From assembly GCA_022870745.1 (NCBI GenBank), contig CP085323.1, positions 62,001 to 126,000 of the forward strand: a stretch of DNA of 64,000 nucleotides, in the 5' to 3' direction. Shown here piece by piece: positions 17,329-25,256 of this stretch. Position 1 is the stretch's first letter, and every line of letters begins with the position of its first letter. The stretch is from Silvibacterium acidisoli. GTDB lineage: Bacteria; Acidobacteriota; Terriglobia; Terriglobales; Acidobacteriaceae. The position numbers and the translations under genes are program-made. Under the pieces are notes generated by a model that had not been told where the DNA came from, searched no databases, and saw only the letters and a list, made by a program, of their open reading frames with translations.

Positions 17329-17334
17329 TACTTT
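17329..17334 (+). promoter_or_regulatory. Candidate -10 of the second Cys-rich leader
   Basis: TACTTT ends five bases before the ATG at 17340. The alternative is that leader 2 is translated from the same transcript as leader 1. No -35 box is evident. Confidence 0.25.
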
Positions 17335-17339
17335 CCTAT

Positions 17340-17411
17340 ATGACCGCTTCGATCCACAACTCGACGTGCCTGGCAGCCTGTTGCTGTCGCCCTTGTTGTC
17401 GCGCTCTCTGA
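17340..17411 (+). CDS. Cysteine-rich leader peptide 2 (putative attenuator)
   Basis: A 23-codon ORF from ATG to TGA with six Cys codons, five of them in the stretch CCCRPCC, plus one just before it. It ends 56 bases before the TonB-receptor ATG, so a ribosome on it sits close to that gene's ribosome binding site (CAGGAGA, about 17453-17459). The tandem arrangement with leader 1 suggests a two-step sensor, or one real and one accessory peptide. Same inference limits as for leader 1. Confidence 0.55.
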   Translation: MTASIHNSTCLAACCCRPCCRAL

Positions 17412-17467
17412 TCGCTGCTGTCCCTTTTCTTTTCACACATTAGAAGACTTTTCAGGAGATCCCACGC

Positions 17468-20400
17468 ATGCGTACGCACGTGCGAGTTTTGATTCTTGCT
17501 TTCCTTGTTTCCTCGGTCGCTGCGTTTGCGCAGGTGGTAGGTGGAACGATTGCCGGTGTTGTAACCGATAAGTCAGGTGCCGCCGTTCCCGCTGCCGACA
17601 TTACGCTGCATAACGAAGAGACGGGCGCCGAGCGGCATTACAAGTCCGGCGGCGATGGCGGCTTTACCGCCCCGTCTTTGCCGGTCGGTGTTTACAGCGT
17701 TACGGTGAATGCGAAAGACTTCACTCCCCTGCACCGCACCGGTGTTTCGCTCACCGTTGGCCAGGCGCTTTCGCTTAACCTTGCGCTCGACGTTGGCCAG
17801 CTGGAGCAGACGGTTTCCGTAGTCGATAAGCCTGCCGTAGTCGATGTCTCTACGCAGGAGACGCAGGGTCTCGTGAATGAACGGCAGGTGAAGGATCTTC
17901 CGCTGAATGGCCGCAGCTTCGATCAGCTGATCCAGCTGAATCCTGCGTCGGTGAACTACACGACGCAGCGCTCGGGCGGTGTCGGCACTTCGAACTCTTC
18001 GGTTGGCAACATGTTTTCTGTTTCAGGGCGCAGGCCGCAGGAGAATCTCTACCTGCTGAACGGCATTGAGTACACCGGCGCTTCGCTCATCAACAACACG
18101 CCGGGCGGCACCAGCGGGCAGTTACTTGGCGTAGATGCAGTCCGCGAGTTCAACGTGGTGAGCGACACCTACGGCGCGAACTACGGCAAGCGGCCCGGCG
18201 GGCAGATCTCAATTGTCACAGCTTCCGGCACAAATACGCTGCACGGGTCGGTCTACGAGTTTCTGCGCAACAGCGCACTCGATGCCCGCAACTATTTCGA
18301 TCAGGCCAACATCCCCGAGTTCCAGCGCAATAACTACGGCGCGGCTGCGGGCGGGCCGCTCAAGCGCGACAAGCTGTTTCTCTTCGGCAACTACGAGGGC
18401 TACCGGCAGAATCTTGGCCTGAGCGACGTGACACTGGTTCCCGATGCGGCTTCGCGTGCGAAGGCCGTTCCATCTGTTCAACCGCTGCTGGCGTTGTGGC
18501 CGGTAGCGAATGGGCCTGAGCTTGGCGGCGGTATCGCGGAAGCCTTCTCGAATCCTCCGCAACATGTGCGTGAAGACTTCGGCACCTCGCGCTTCGACGC
18601 GAACCTCGGCCCGAAAGACTCGCTCTTCGCCGTTTACACGGTCGATGACAGCGATGCGACGACTCCTTCTGCCAACCCCTACTCGGGGATCTACGAAAGC
18701 CTGCGCGCACAGGTGGCCAGCGTGCAGGAGCAGCGCGTCATCACCTCGAACCTGCTCAACACCTTCCGCTTCGGCTATTCACGCGCCGCATATTTTTTCA
18801 CCGGACAGGTCTCCGGCGACGTGCCGGGATGGGTCGCGGGCGCCCCGGTTGGCGCGATCGTGATCGCAGGCAGCACAGCTTCGAACGGCGCTTCGCAGGT
18901 CACGCTGGCCGGCGCGAACACCGGCAGCAACAACTCTGCCGTGCGCAATCTCTTCACCGTCGACGATCACATCTTCTGGACGAAGGGCAAGCACCAGATC
19001 GAAGCAGGCGGATGGATTCAGCGGCTGCAGGCCAACGACAACCTTGCGCAGAACCAGTTCGGACAGGCTTCGTTCAGCACGCTGAACTCTTTCCTCGCGG
19101 GAACAGTCGCGACCTACACTGTTGTTCCGTCGCCGACTGCGCTCGGATGGCGTTCGTTCGAAGGCGCGGGCTATCTCGAAGACACGTGGAAGGTGGTTCC
19201 GCGCGTTCAGGTGCGCATCGGCTTTCGTTCGGAGTCGACCAACGGATGGAACGAGGCACAGAACCGCGCTGCGAACTACGGTTTCACGAACGGCGTGATC
19301 AACTCGACTCCCTTCACCGGCAGCTCCGCGCTGACGAAGAACCGCGCGACCTTCCTGCCCGAGCCGCGCGTCGGCCTCGCATGGGATGTCTTCGGCAACG
19401 GAACGACGGCGGTTCGCGCAGGCTTCGGCGTGCATCGCGCGCTGCTCGACAACCTTGATTACCGTCTCGACCAGACCGCGCCTTTCAACACAACCCTGTC
19501 GCTGAAGAACGTTGCCGTGGCCAACCTGCAGGCCGTTTCTGTTCCCGGAGCGGAAGCAGGCGGCCAGGTTTCGCCCAGCAATGTACAGCCGGATATCTAC
19601 ACGCCGACCGTGCTTGCGTGGGATCTGCATATCGAGCAGCAGATTACGCGCGACACTTCGCTGACCGTCGGCTATGTCGGCTCGCATGGCTATCACCAGA
19701 TCCTTTCCGAAGACCAGAACGAGCCCGCGTCTGTGGTCTGCCCGCAGGCGGGATGCCCTGCCGGTCTGGCTGCGGGAACGATCTACTTTCCGACGACGAC
19801 GAAGGCGAACCCGAATGTGGCCAACACCACCTCGTGGGTTTCGCAGGGCGACAGCAGCTATAACGCGCTTGAAGTGGACGCACGGCGGCAGTTCGCGCAC
19901 GGACTGCAACTGCGCGGCGTCTATACCTGGGCGCAGAACCTCGATGATGGCTCGGCGTGGAACACAAGCGTGAGCGCGAACACGCCTGCCTTCGTCGAAT
20001 TCCCTGGCCGACCCGCGCTCGATTACGGGCCGGCGGCGACGAACATCCGCCATGCCGGAGCCATCAACGGCACGTGGGATATTCCCTACGGCGATCGTCT
20101 CGGCGATCATCGTCTGCGCGCCGCGGCTGCTGGCTGGTCGCTTAGCGGCATCGCAACGCTACAGTCGGGATTTCCGTTTTCGCCACAGCTTGGCTACAAC
20201 ACTACCGGCAACGGAGACACGCGCAACCCGGTGCGTCCTGACCTGAATGCGAACTTCAACAGCAGGCTTTATCCGCACACGGTTTCGCAGTGGTTCGATC
20301 CGGCGGCGTTCTCGGCTCCGGCCTCGGGCGCAATCGGCAACCTGGGGCGCGACACGATGGTGGGCCCGGGTCTGAAGGAACTGGATCTTTCGGCAACCAA

Positions 20401-20623
20401 GACGACGGTGATTCACGATCGCTTTCGCGCACAGTTTCGCGCGGAGTTCTTCAACATCCTGAACCACTCGAACTTCACCACGCCGAATGCGGTGGTGTAT
20501 TCGTCGGGCCCGACGCCTACGACGCCGACCGCTTCACCGGTTGCGTCCTCCACAGGCGGCGTGATCACGGCTACATCGACGACTTCGCGGCAGATTCAGT
20601 TCGGATTGAAGTTGTTGTTTTAG
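17468..20623 (+). CDS. Oar-type TonB-dependent outer-membrane receptor (putative sulfur regulon)
   Basis: 1051 residues. A signal peptide (residues 1-22) is followed by a carboxypeptidase-regulatory-like beta domain (GTIAGVVTDKSGAAVPAADITL onward, ~25-105), a plug-like domain with PLNGRSFDQLIQLNP and DAVREFNVVSDTYGANYGKRPGG, and a long beta-barrel ending in an aromatic-rich strand (IQFGLKLLF). Such receptors import large substrates using TonB energy. A GGAGA site precedes the ATG. Two Cys-rich leader ORFs lie upstream and the cys operon downstream, so I infer a role in acquiring a sulfur-containing compound; the ligand is not deducible. Confidence 0.88.
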   Translation: MRTHVRVLILAFLVSSVAAFAQVVGGTIAGVVTDKSGAAVPAADITLHNEETGAERHYKSGGDGGFTAPSLPVGVYSVTVNAKDFTPLHRTGVSLTVGQALSLNLALDVGQLEQTVSVVDKPAVVDVSTQETQGLVNERQVKDLPLNGRSFDQLIQLNPASVNYTTQRSGGVGTSNSSVGNMFSVSGRRPQENLYLLNGIEYTGASLINNTPGGTSGQLLGVDAVREFNVVSDTYGANYGKRPGGQISIVTASGTNTLHGSVYEFLRNSALDARNYFDQANIPEFQRNNYGAAAGGPLKRDKLFLFGNYEGYRQNLGLSDVTLVPDAASRAKAVPSVQPLLALWPVANGPELGGGIAEAFSNPPQHVREDFGTSRFDANLGPKDSLFAVYTVDDSDATTPSANPYSGIYESLRAQVASVQEQRVITSNLLNTFRFGYSRAAYFFTGQVSGDVPGWVAGAPVGAIVIAGSTASNGASQVTLAGANTGSNNSAVRNLFTVDDHIFWTKGKHQIEAGGWIQRLQANDNLAQNQFGQASFSTLNSFLAGTVATYTVVPSPTALGWRSFEGAGYLEDTWKVVPRVQVRIGFRSESTNGWNEAQNRAANYGFTNGVINSTPFTGSSALTKNRATFLPEPRVGLAWDVFGNGTTAVRAGFGVHRALLDNLDYRLDQTAPFNTTLSLKNVAVANLQAVSVPGAEAGGQVSPSNVQPDIYTPTVLAWDLHIEQQITRDTSLTVGYVGSHGYHQILSEDQNEPASVVCPQAGCPAGLAAGTIYFPTTTKANPNVANTTSWVSQGDSSYNALEVDARRQFAHGLQLRGVYTWAQNLDDGSAWNTSVSANTPAFVEFPGRPALDYGPAATNIRHAGAINGTWDIPYGDRLGDHRLRAAAAGWSLSGIATLQSGFPFSPQLGYNTTGNGDTRNPVRPDLNANFNSRLYPHTVSQWFDPAAFSAPASGAIGNLGRDTMVGPGLKELDLSATKTTVIHDRFRAQFRAEFFNILNHSNFTTPNAVVYSSGPTPTTPTASPVASSTGGVITATSTTSRQIQFGLKLLF

Positions 20624-20635
20624 GGAAGAAAAGAC

Positions 20636-20762
20636 GTTCACCGCAAAGGCGCTAAGAACGCAAAGGAAGGCCGCGAAGACTTTGCGTTTCCCTTGGCGTC
20701 CTTTACGCCTTTGCGATGTAAAAGGGATTTCTGTTCACCACGGAGGACACGGAGAGCACAGA
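20636..20762. repeat. CACCGCAAAGGCGC / CCACGGAGGACACGG intergenic repeat block
   Basis: GTTCACCGCAAAGGCGCTAA (from 20636) plus a second CGCAAAGG and an inverted CCTTTACGCCTTTGCG (20700-20715) form an imperfect palindrome. TTCACCACGGAGGACACGG follows at 20733. This sequence type recurs between genes in many Acidobacteriota and Deltaproteobacteria. It begins just after the TonB-receptor stop and may help end its transcript. The segment has no coding potential that I would support. Confidence 0.65.
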
Positions 20763-20786
20763 GGGATTCTCGCCTTACTCTGTTGG

Positions 20787-20876
20787 TTTGTCATTCCGAA
20801 CGCAGTGAGGAATCTGCACTTACGATGCCCGCGCGGAGAAGAAAAGCAGATTCCTCGCTTTGCGAGGAATGACAAA
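20787..20876. repeat. Long GTCATTCC inverted repeat
   Basis: Arm 20787-20817 (TTTGTCATTCCGAACGCAGT...) is an imperfect 31-base inverse of arm 20846-20876 (...GCGAGGAATGACAAA), with 28 bases between. A similar two-armed copy stands at 42440-42525, a single arm at 37828 and a compact form at 13932. It looks like a dispersed palindromic element of REP or MITE type. Confidence 0.7.
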
Positions 20877-20923
20877 CTTTTTTGGCGGGAAGAGCCGAGC
20901 TTTCCTCCGCCCCCAAAACCTGC

Positions 20924-20929
20924 TATTCT
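20924..20929 (+). promoter_or_regulatory. Candidate extended -10 of the cys operon
   Basis: TGC followed by TATTCT (20921-20929) resembles an extended -10. Transcription would begin at about 20936, four bases before the leader ATG at 20940, so the leader would be almost leaderless. No strong -35 box is seen. Confidence 0.45.
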
Positions 20930-20939
20930 TTTCAGAGAG

Positions 20940-21017
20940 ATGAGGATTATCTGTCACCGCTGTTGTTGTCTGCGTGCTTGTCCCACAAGCCACGGGTGTC
21001 AGTTCGCGTCTGCTTAA
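20940..21017 (+). CDS. Cysteine-rich leader peptide of the cys operon (putative attenuator)
   Basis: A 25-codon ORF from ATG to TAA beginning MRIICHRCCCLRAC, with six Cys codons, all TGT although the genome is GC-rich. Its stop lies 107 bases before cysD. A small hairpin, CACCTG (21042-21047) with CAGGTG (21061-21066), stands between it and the cysD ribosome site GAGG (21116-21119). The composition and place fit a cysteine-responsive leader that couples ribosome progress to cysD expression. Known precedents are mycobacterial polycysteine leader ORFs; translation here is inferred. Confidence 0.62.
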   Translation: MRIICHRCCCLRACPTSHGCQFASA

Positions 21018-21124
21018 TACCGCGACATCTTTTTAAAGAGACACCTGCTGCTGATTGACACAGGTGATCTTCCTGATTCTTTCCTGCGACAGTCAGCATC
21101 CATATCGGAACAACCGAGGTTTTT

Positions 21125-22075
21125 ATGCTGGCAGTCGAAAATACTGTTCCTTCTCAGCCCACATCCACCGTCACGCCTGCGCGGCTCAGCCACCTGAAGC
21201 TGCTTGAGGCGGAGAGCATCCATATCCTGCGCGAGGTCGCGTCGGAGTTCGCCAAGCCCGTCATGCTGTATTCGATCGGCAAGGATTCGTCGGTGATGCT
21301 GCGGCTTGCGCAGAAGGCTTTCTTTCCCGGACCGATTCCCTTTCCGCTTCTGCACATCGATACCGGCTTCAAGTTTCGCGAGATGATCCAGTTCCGCGAC
21401 GAGATGGCCAAGAGCATTGGCGCCGAGCTGCATGTGTGGCGCAATGAGCCCGCCATCGCTGCCGGGACGAATCCGATTGCGCTCGACACCAAGCGCTGCT
21501 GCGGACTGCTCAAGACCCAGGCGCTGCTCGATGGGCTGAAGCATTACGGCTTCGACGCTGCCTTTGGCGGCGCGCGCCGCGATGAAGAAAAGGCCCGCGC
21601 CAAGGAGCGCATCTACTCCTTCCGCGACAGCGCGGGACAGTGGGACCCGAAGAACCAGCGCCCCGAGCTTTGGAACCTTTACAACTCGCGCATCCATCCG
21701 GGCGAGAGCATTCGCGTTTTCCCGCTTTCGAACTGGACGGAGATGGACGTGTGGCAGTACATCCACGAAGAAAATATTCCCATCGTCGATCTTTATTACG
21801 CGAAAGAGCGGCCGATGTACGTGCGCGGCGAAACGCTTCTGCCGACCGAGCAGGACTTCATGGCATGGCCCGGCGAAAAGCCGCAGATGGTGAAGAGCCG
21901 CCTGCGCTCGCTCGGCTGCAGCCCCTGCACCGGCGCGATTCGCTCCGAGGCCGACACGCTGCCGAAGATTATTGCCGAACTGCTCTCGTTCCGCTCGTCG
22001 GAGCGCGCTAACCGCGTGATCGATCACGATCAGGAAGGCTCGATGGAGATCAAGAAGCGGGAGGGCTATTTCTAA
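21125..22075 (+). CDS. cysD: Sulfate adenylyltransferase subunit 2
   Basis: Small catalytic subunit of ATP sulfurylase, forming APS from sulfate and ATP with CysN. The 316-residue protein has the PP-loop [13 protein letters not shown], the substrate motif [42 protein letters not shown] and the C-terminal [17 protein letters not shown] site lies five bases before the ATG. The stop codon overlaps the cysN start (TAATG), so the two subunits are translationally coupled. It is the first enzyme gene after the Cys-rich leader. Confidence 0.96.
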   Translation: MLAVENTVPSQPTSTVTPARLSHLKLLEAESIHILREVASEFAKPVMLYSIGKDSSVMLRLAQKAFFPGPIPFPLLHIDTGFKFREMIQFRDEMAKSIGAELHVWRNEPAIAAGTNPIALDTKRCCGLLKTQALLDGLKHYGFDAAFGGARRDEEKARAKERIYSFRDSAGQWDPKNQRPELWNLYNSRIHPGESIRVFPLSNWTEMDVWQYIHEENIPIVDLYYAKERPMYVRGETLLPTEQDFMAWPGEKPQMVKSRLRSLGCSPCTGAIRSEADTLPKIIAELLSFRSSERANRVIDHDQEGSMEIKKREGYF

Positions 22076-23757
22076 TGTCGCTTTTCCCCATACTGGAAGA
22101 AGAATCCGTGGAACCTGTGCCGTCTTTTGCCATTGAAGAATTTCTCGCGCAGGAGCGCGAAAAAGACCTGTTCCGCTTCTCGACCGCTGGGTCGGTCGAT
22201 GACGGCAAGTCCACGCTGATTGGCCGCCTGCTGTACGACACCCGCTCGGTCTACGACGACCAGGTGCGCTCGATCCAGGGCAAAGGCACGGTTGGCGAAG
22301 GCCAGATCGACTTTGCGCTGCTGACCGACGGCCTGCGCGCCGAGCGCGAGCAGGGCATCACCATCGACGTGGCCTATCGCTACTTCGCGACGTCAAAGCG
22401 CAAGTTCATCATTGCCGACACTCCTGGCCACGAGCAGTACACGCGCAACATGGCGACGGGCGCGTCAACGGCCGACGCTGCGATCGTGCTGGTCGATGCG
22501 CGCAAGGGCGTGCTGATCCAATCGCGCCGCCATGCGTACATCACTTCGCTGCTGGGCGTGCGCCACATCATCGTCGCCGTGAACAAGATGGATCTCGTCG
22601 ATTACAGCGAGGAAACCTTCCGCGCCATCTGCGACGAGTTCCGCAGCTTTCTCGAAGAGACGGACGCAGGCAGCTCCAGCCGCGTGACGCTGCATTTTCT
22701 TCCTGTCAGCGCGCTGCTGGGCGTGAACGTCGTTCATCGCTCCGATGAGACGCCCTGGTACGGCGGCCCTTCGCTGCTCGAGCTGCTGGAGTCCATCCCC
22801 AGCTCCGAAACCAACGTGGACGCGCCCTTCCGCTTCGCCGTGCAGCGCGTGGTTCGCCCGAACATGAACTTCCGCGGCTTTGCCGGGCAGATCGCTTCCG
22901 GCCGCGTGCGGGTGGGCGATGCCATCACTGCCCTGCCCTCGGGACGCAGCTCGCGCGTTGAGCGCATCGTGACCTTCGATGGCGATCTCGAAGAAGCCTT
23001 CGCGCCTCTCTCGGTAACGCTGACGCTGGAAGACGAAATCGACATCAGCCGCGGCGACCTGCTCACGCTGAACGAAGAGCGCGCTCCCGTCGCACGCCGC
23101 TTCCAGGCTTCAGTCGTGTGGATGGACGCGCAGCCGCTCGATGCCAAGCGGCGCTACCTTCTGAAGCACACCAGCCAGACGGTTCCGGTGCAGTCGGTTC
23201 GCGTGTGGCACCAGATAGACGTGGGCACGCTCGAGCAGCATCCGGCGAAGACGCTGGAGATGAACGGCATCGGCCTGATCGAAGTGGAGACACGCCGCCC
23301 GATCGCGCTCGACCCGTACAGCACCAACCGCACCACCGGCGCGTTTGTCCTCATCGATGCCGAGACGAACGCCACCGCCGGCGCGGGCATGATCCGCGAG
23401 ATCGTCGAGAAGGATGCTCGCACGGCACAGGGTCCGGTCACGACTGACGAACGCACAGCGCGCTGGGGACACACGGGCGCGGTGGTCCGGCTGACCGCTT
23501 CTGCAACGCTGATCGATGCGGTCGAGCGCGAGCTGTTTGACCACGGCGCGGTCGTCGTTCGCACTTCATCCGACAACGATGCCCTGAACCAGTCGCTGGC
23601 GACTGCGGGCGTGCTCGCCCTGGCCGCAATTGAGAGCGAAGCAGCACAGTTGCTCGAGATCGACGACGAGAAGCGGGCGCTCGAAGCGAGCGCGACGGTC
23701 GAGAACATTTTGCATTACTTACGGCAGGCGGGCGTCCTGCAGCAGGGCCTTGTGTAA
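22075..23757 (+). CDS. cysN: Sulfate adenylyltransferase subunit 1 (GTPase) with degenerate C-terminal APS-kinase-like tail
   Basis: GTPase subunit that drives APS formation by CysD. The G domain shows GSVDDGKSTLIGRLL (39-53), ADTPGHEQYTRNMATGAS and VNKMDLVDYSEE, followed by EF-Tu-like beta barrels. At 560 residues it is ~85 longer than plain CysN. The final ~100 residues (from RWGHTGAVVRLTA) align by eye with the start of a fused CysC APS kinase, but the GLSGxGKST P-loop is deleted and DGDN reads SSDN. I infer a relic or structural domain without kinase activity. The stop overlaps the cysH ATG. Confidence 0.93.
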   Translation: MSLFPILEEESVEPVPSFAIEEFLAQEREKDLFRFSTAGSVDDGKSTLIGRLLYDTRSVYDDQVRSIQGKGTVGEGQIDFALLTDGLRAEREQGITIDVAYRYFATSKRKFIIADTPGHEQYTRNMATGASTADAAIVLVDARKGVLIQSRRHAYITSLLGVRHIIVAVNKMDLVDYSEETFRAICDEFRSFLEETDAGSSSRVTLHFLPVSALLGVNVVHRSDETPWYGGPSLLELLESIPSSETNVDAPFRFAVQRVVRPNMNFRGFAGQIASGRVRVGDAITALPSGRSSRVERIVTFDGDLEEAFAPLSVTLTLEDEIDISRGDLLTLNEERAPVARRFQASVVWMDAQPLDAKRRYLLKHTSQTVPVQSVRVWHQIDVGTLEQHPAKTLEMNGIGLIEVETRRPIALDPYSTNRTTGAFVLIDAETNATAGAGMIREIVEKDARTAQGPVTTDERTARWGHTGAVVRLTASATLIDAVERELFDHGAVVVRTSSDNDALNQSLATAGVLALAAIESEAAQLLEIDDEKRALEASATVENILHYLRQAGVLQQGLV

Positions 23758-24458
23758 TGAGCGACTTATCTCCTGAACTTGAAGCAAAACTCGAGCGAGT
23801 GAAAGATCACCTGCGTAACGCATTTTCTCAGTATGAGAACAATGCGGATGTCTGCCTGACCTGCAGCTTTCAGTCTGAAGATGTACTGCTGCTGAAGATC
23901 GCGCAGGAGATGCGTCCCGAATTGCCGACGCTCTTTCTCGATACCGGATACCACTTCAAAGAGGTTTACGAGTATCGCGACCAAATCGCTGAAGACTGGC
24001 ACGTAAACCTGACCAACCTGCTGCCGGCGAAGACCGTTGCCGAGCAGGAGGCCGAGTTCGGCCAGCTCTTCCGCATCGCTCCCGACAAGTGCTGCGGCAT
24101 GCGCAAGGTTGAGCCGCTCTTCAAGGCTGTGGCCGAGTACAAGGTCTGGATCAGCGGCATGCGCCGCGAGCAGGCCAAGAGCCGCGCCAATCTCGAAGAG
24201 GTTGCGCCCTTCCACCTGCCCGGCGGTGCTGAAGTACTGAAGCTGAATCCGCTGGCCGACTGGACGACCAAGGACGTGTACTACGCCTGCGAGCATTACG
24301 GGATTCCCCGCCTGTCGCTTTACGACAAGGGCTATTCCTCGATCGGCTGCGAGCCGTGCACGACGCTGCCTCTCGATCCAAATGATCCCCGGTCAGGCCG
24401 CTGGGCAGGCAACAAGGTTGAGTGCGGCATTCATATTGAAGCCGCTCCGGCGAAGTAG
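23757..24458 (+). CDS. cysH: APS reductase (iron-sulfur type)
   Basis: Reduces activated sulfate to sulfite using thioredoxin. The 233-residue protein has the paired cysteines KCCGMRKVEPLF (C112-C113) and GCEPC (C198, C201). These are the four ligands of the [4Fe-4S] cluster found in APS-using enzymes and absent from E. coli-type PAPS reductase. VECGIH provides the catalytic C223. It therefore most likely takes APS straight from CysDN, which agrees with the lack of an intact APS kinase here. Third gene of the cys operon. Confidence 0.93.
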   Translation: MSDLSPELEAKLERVKDHLRNAFSQYENNADVCLTCSFQSEDVLLLKIAQEMRPELPTLFLDTGYHFKEVYEYRDQIAEDWHVNLTNLLPAKTVAEQEAEFGQLFRIAPDKCCGMRKVEPLFKAVAEYKVWISGMRREQAKSRANLEEVAPFHLPGGAEVLKLNPLADWTTKDVYYACEHYGIPRLSLYDKGYSSIGCEPCTTLPLDPNDPRSGRWAGNKVECGIHIEAAPAK

Positions 24459-24463
24459 CCGCG

Positions 24464-25222
24464 ATGCAGTACGTAATCGGCTTCATCATCGCCACGTTTA
24501 TTGCGCTCACTGGCGTCGGCGCGGGCACCATCACCACGCCGCTACTGATCCTCTTCCTGCACGTGCCGCCCGCAGTTGCGGTCAGCGTCGGGCTGATGTT
24601 CTCGGCTGCGGTGAAGCTGGTGCTGGTTCCGGCGCAGATCTGGCGCAAGAACGTGAACTGGCGCACGCTGGGTTTCATGCTGATCGGCGGCCTGCCGGGT
24701 GTGCTGATCGGTTCGCTGCTGCTGACGCATCTTGTCGCATCCGGTTCGAAGCAGATCGTTACCGGACTGCTGGGCGTGGTGCTGGTCTTTACCGCCATCT
24801 GGCAACTTGTCTATTCCTTCAGGCCGGTCAGGAATGAGACTCCGCCTCCGGATCGCTCGCATGTTCTGCCCTGGCTTATGCTTCCTGTGGGTGCCGAAGT
24901 CGGGTTTTCGTCGGCGGGTGCTGGCGCGCTTGGCTCGGCGGCCCTGCTTACGCTCACGACGCTGGCCCCAGCGCAGGTGGTCGGCACGGATATTGCCTTC
25001 GGTTTCCTGACTTCGCTTTTCGGCAGCGGAGCGCACTGGTTCCAGCACACGATGAACAAAGACCTGCTGAAGCATCTGGTCGAAGGTGGATTCGGCGGAG
25101 CTATTGTTGGCACGCTACTCTCGGGTCGCATTCCAAAGAAGCCGCTTCGCCTGGCGCTGTGGATCTGGCTGCTGATTATTGGCGGGCAGTTCGTCTTTCA
25201 GACGCTGCATGCTCTGACCTAG
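24464..25222 (+). CDS. TauE/SafE-family membrane transporter
   Basis: A 252-residue membrane protein with about eight hydrophobic helices in two similar halves, starting with a typical FIALTGVGAGTITTPLLIL segment. TauE/SafE proteins move sulfite, sulfonates or related organic anions across the inner membrane. It lies five bases after cysH and so belongs to the operon. Export of excess sulfite or uptake of a sulfur compound are both plausible; direction cannot be read from sequence. Confidence 0.86.
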   Translation: MQYVIGFIIATFIALTGVGAGTITTPLLILFLHVPPAVAVSVGLMFSAAVKLVLVPAQIWRKNVNWRTLGFMLIGGLPGVLIGSLLLTHLVASGSKQIVTGLLGVVLVFTAIWQLVYSFRPVRNETPPPDRSHVLPWLMLPVGAEVGFSSAGAGALGSAALLTLTTLAPAQVVGTDIAFGFLTSLFGSGAHWFQHTMNKDLLKHLVEGGFGGAIVGTLLSGRIPKKPLRLALWIWLLIIGGQFVFQTLHALT

Positions 25223-25232
25223 AGCGTACCTC

Positions 25233-25256
25233 AGGGGCTGAAGCCCTGCCCTACCT
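25233..25256. repeat. REP-like palindrome GGGCT-GA-AGCCC
   Basis: AGGGGCTGAAGCCCTGCCC stands between the convergent tauE-like and acetate kinase genes and continues into the 3' end of the latter. Same family as the copies at 8270, 13985 and 32465. Confidence 0.55.

Noticed and set aside
18779..20110. 443-residue minus-strand ORF
   Set aside because: It lies wholly inside the TonB-receptor gene, and its Arg-rich, low-complexity translation is what the antisense of a GC-rich gene gives.
21018..21124. SAM riboswitch before cysD
   Set aside because: The segment is too short and shows no SAM-I or SAM-II pattern; only a small CACCTG/CAGGTG hairpin is present.
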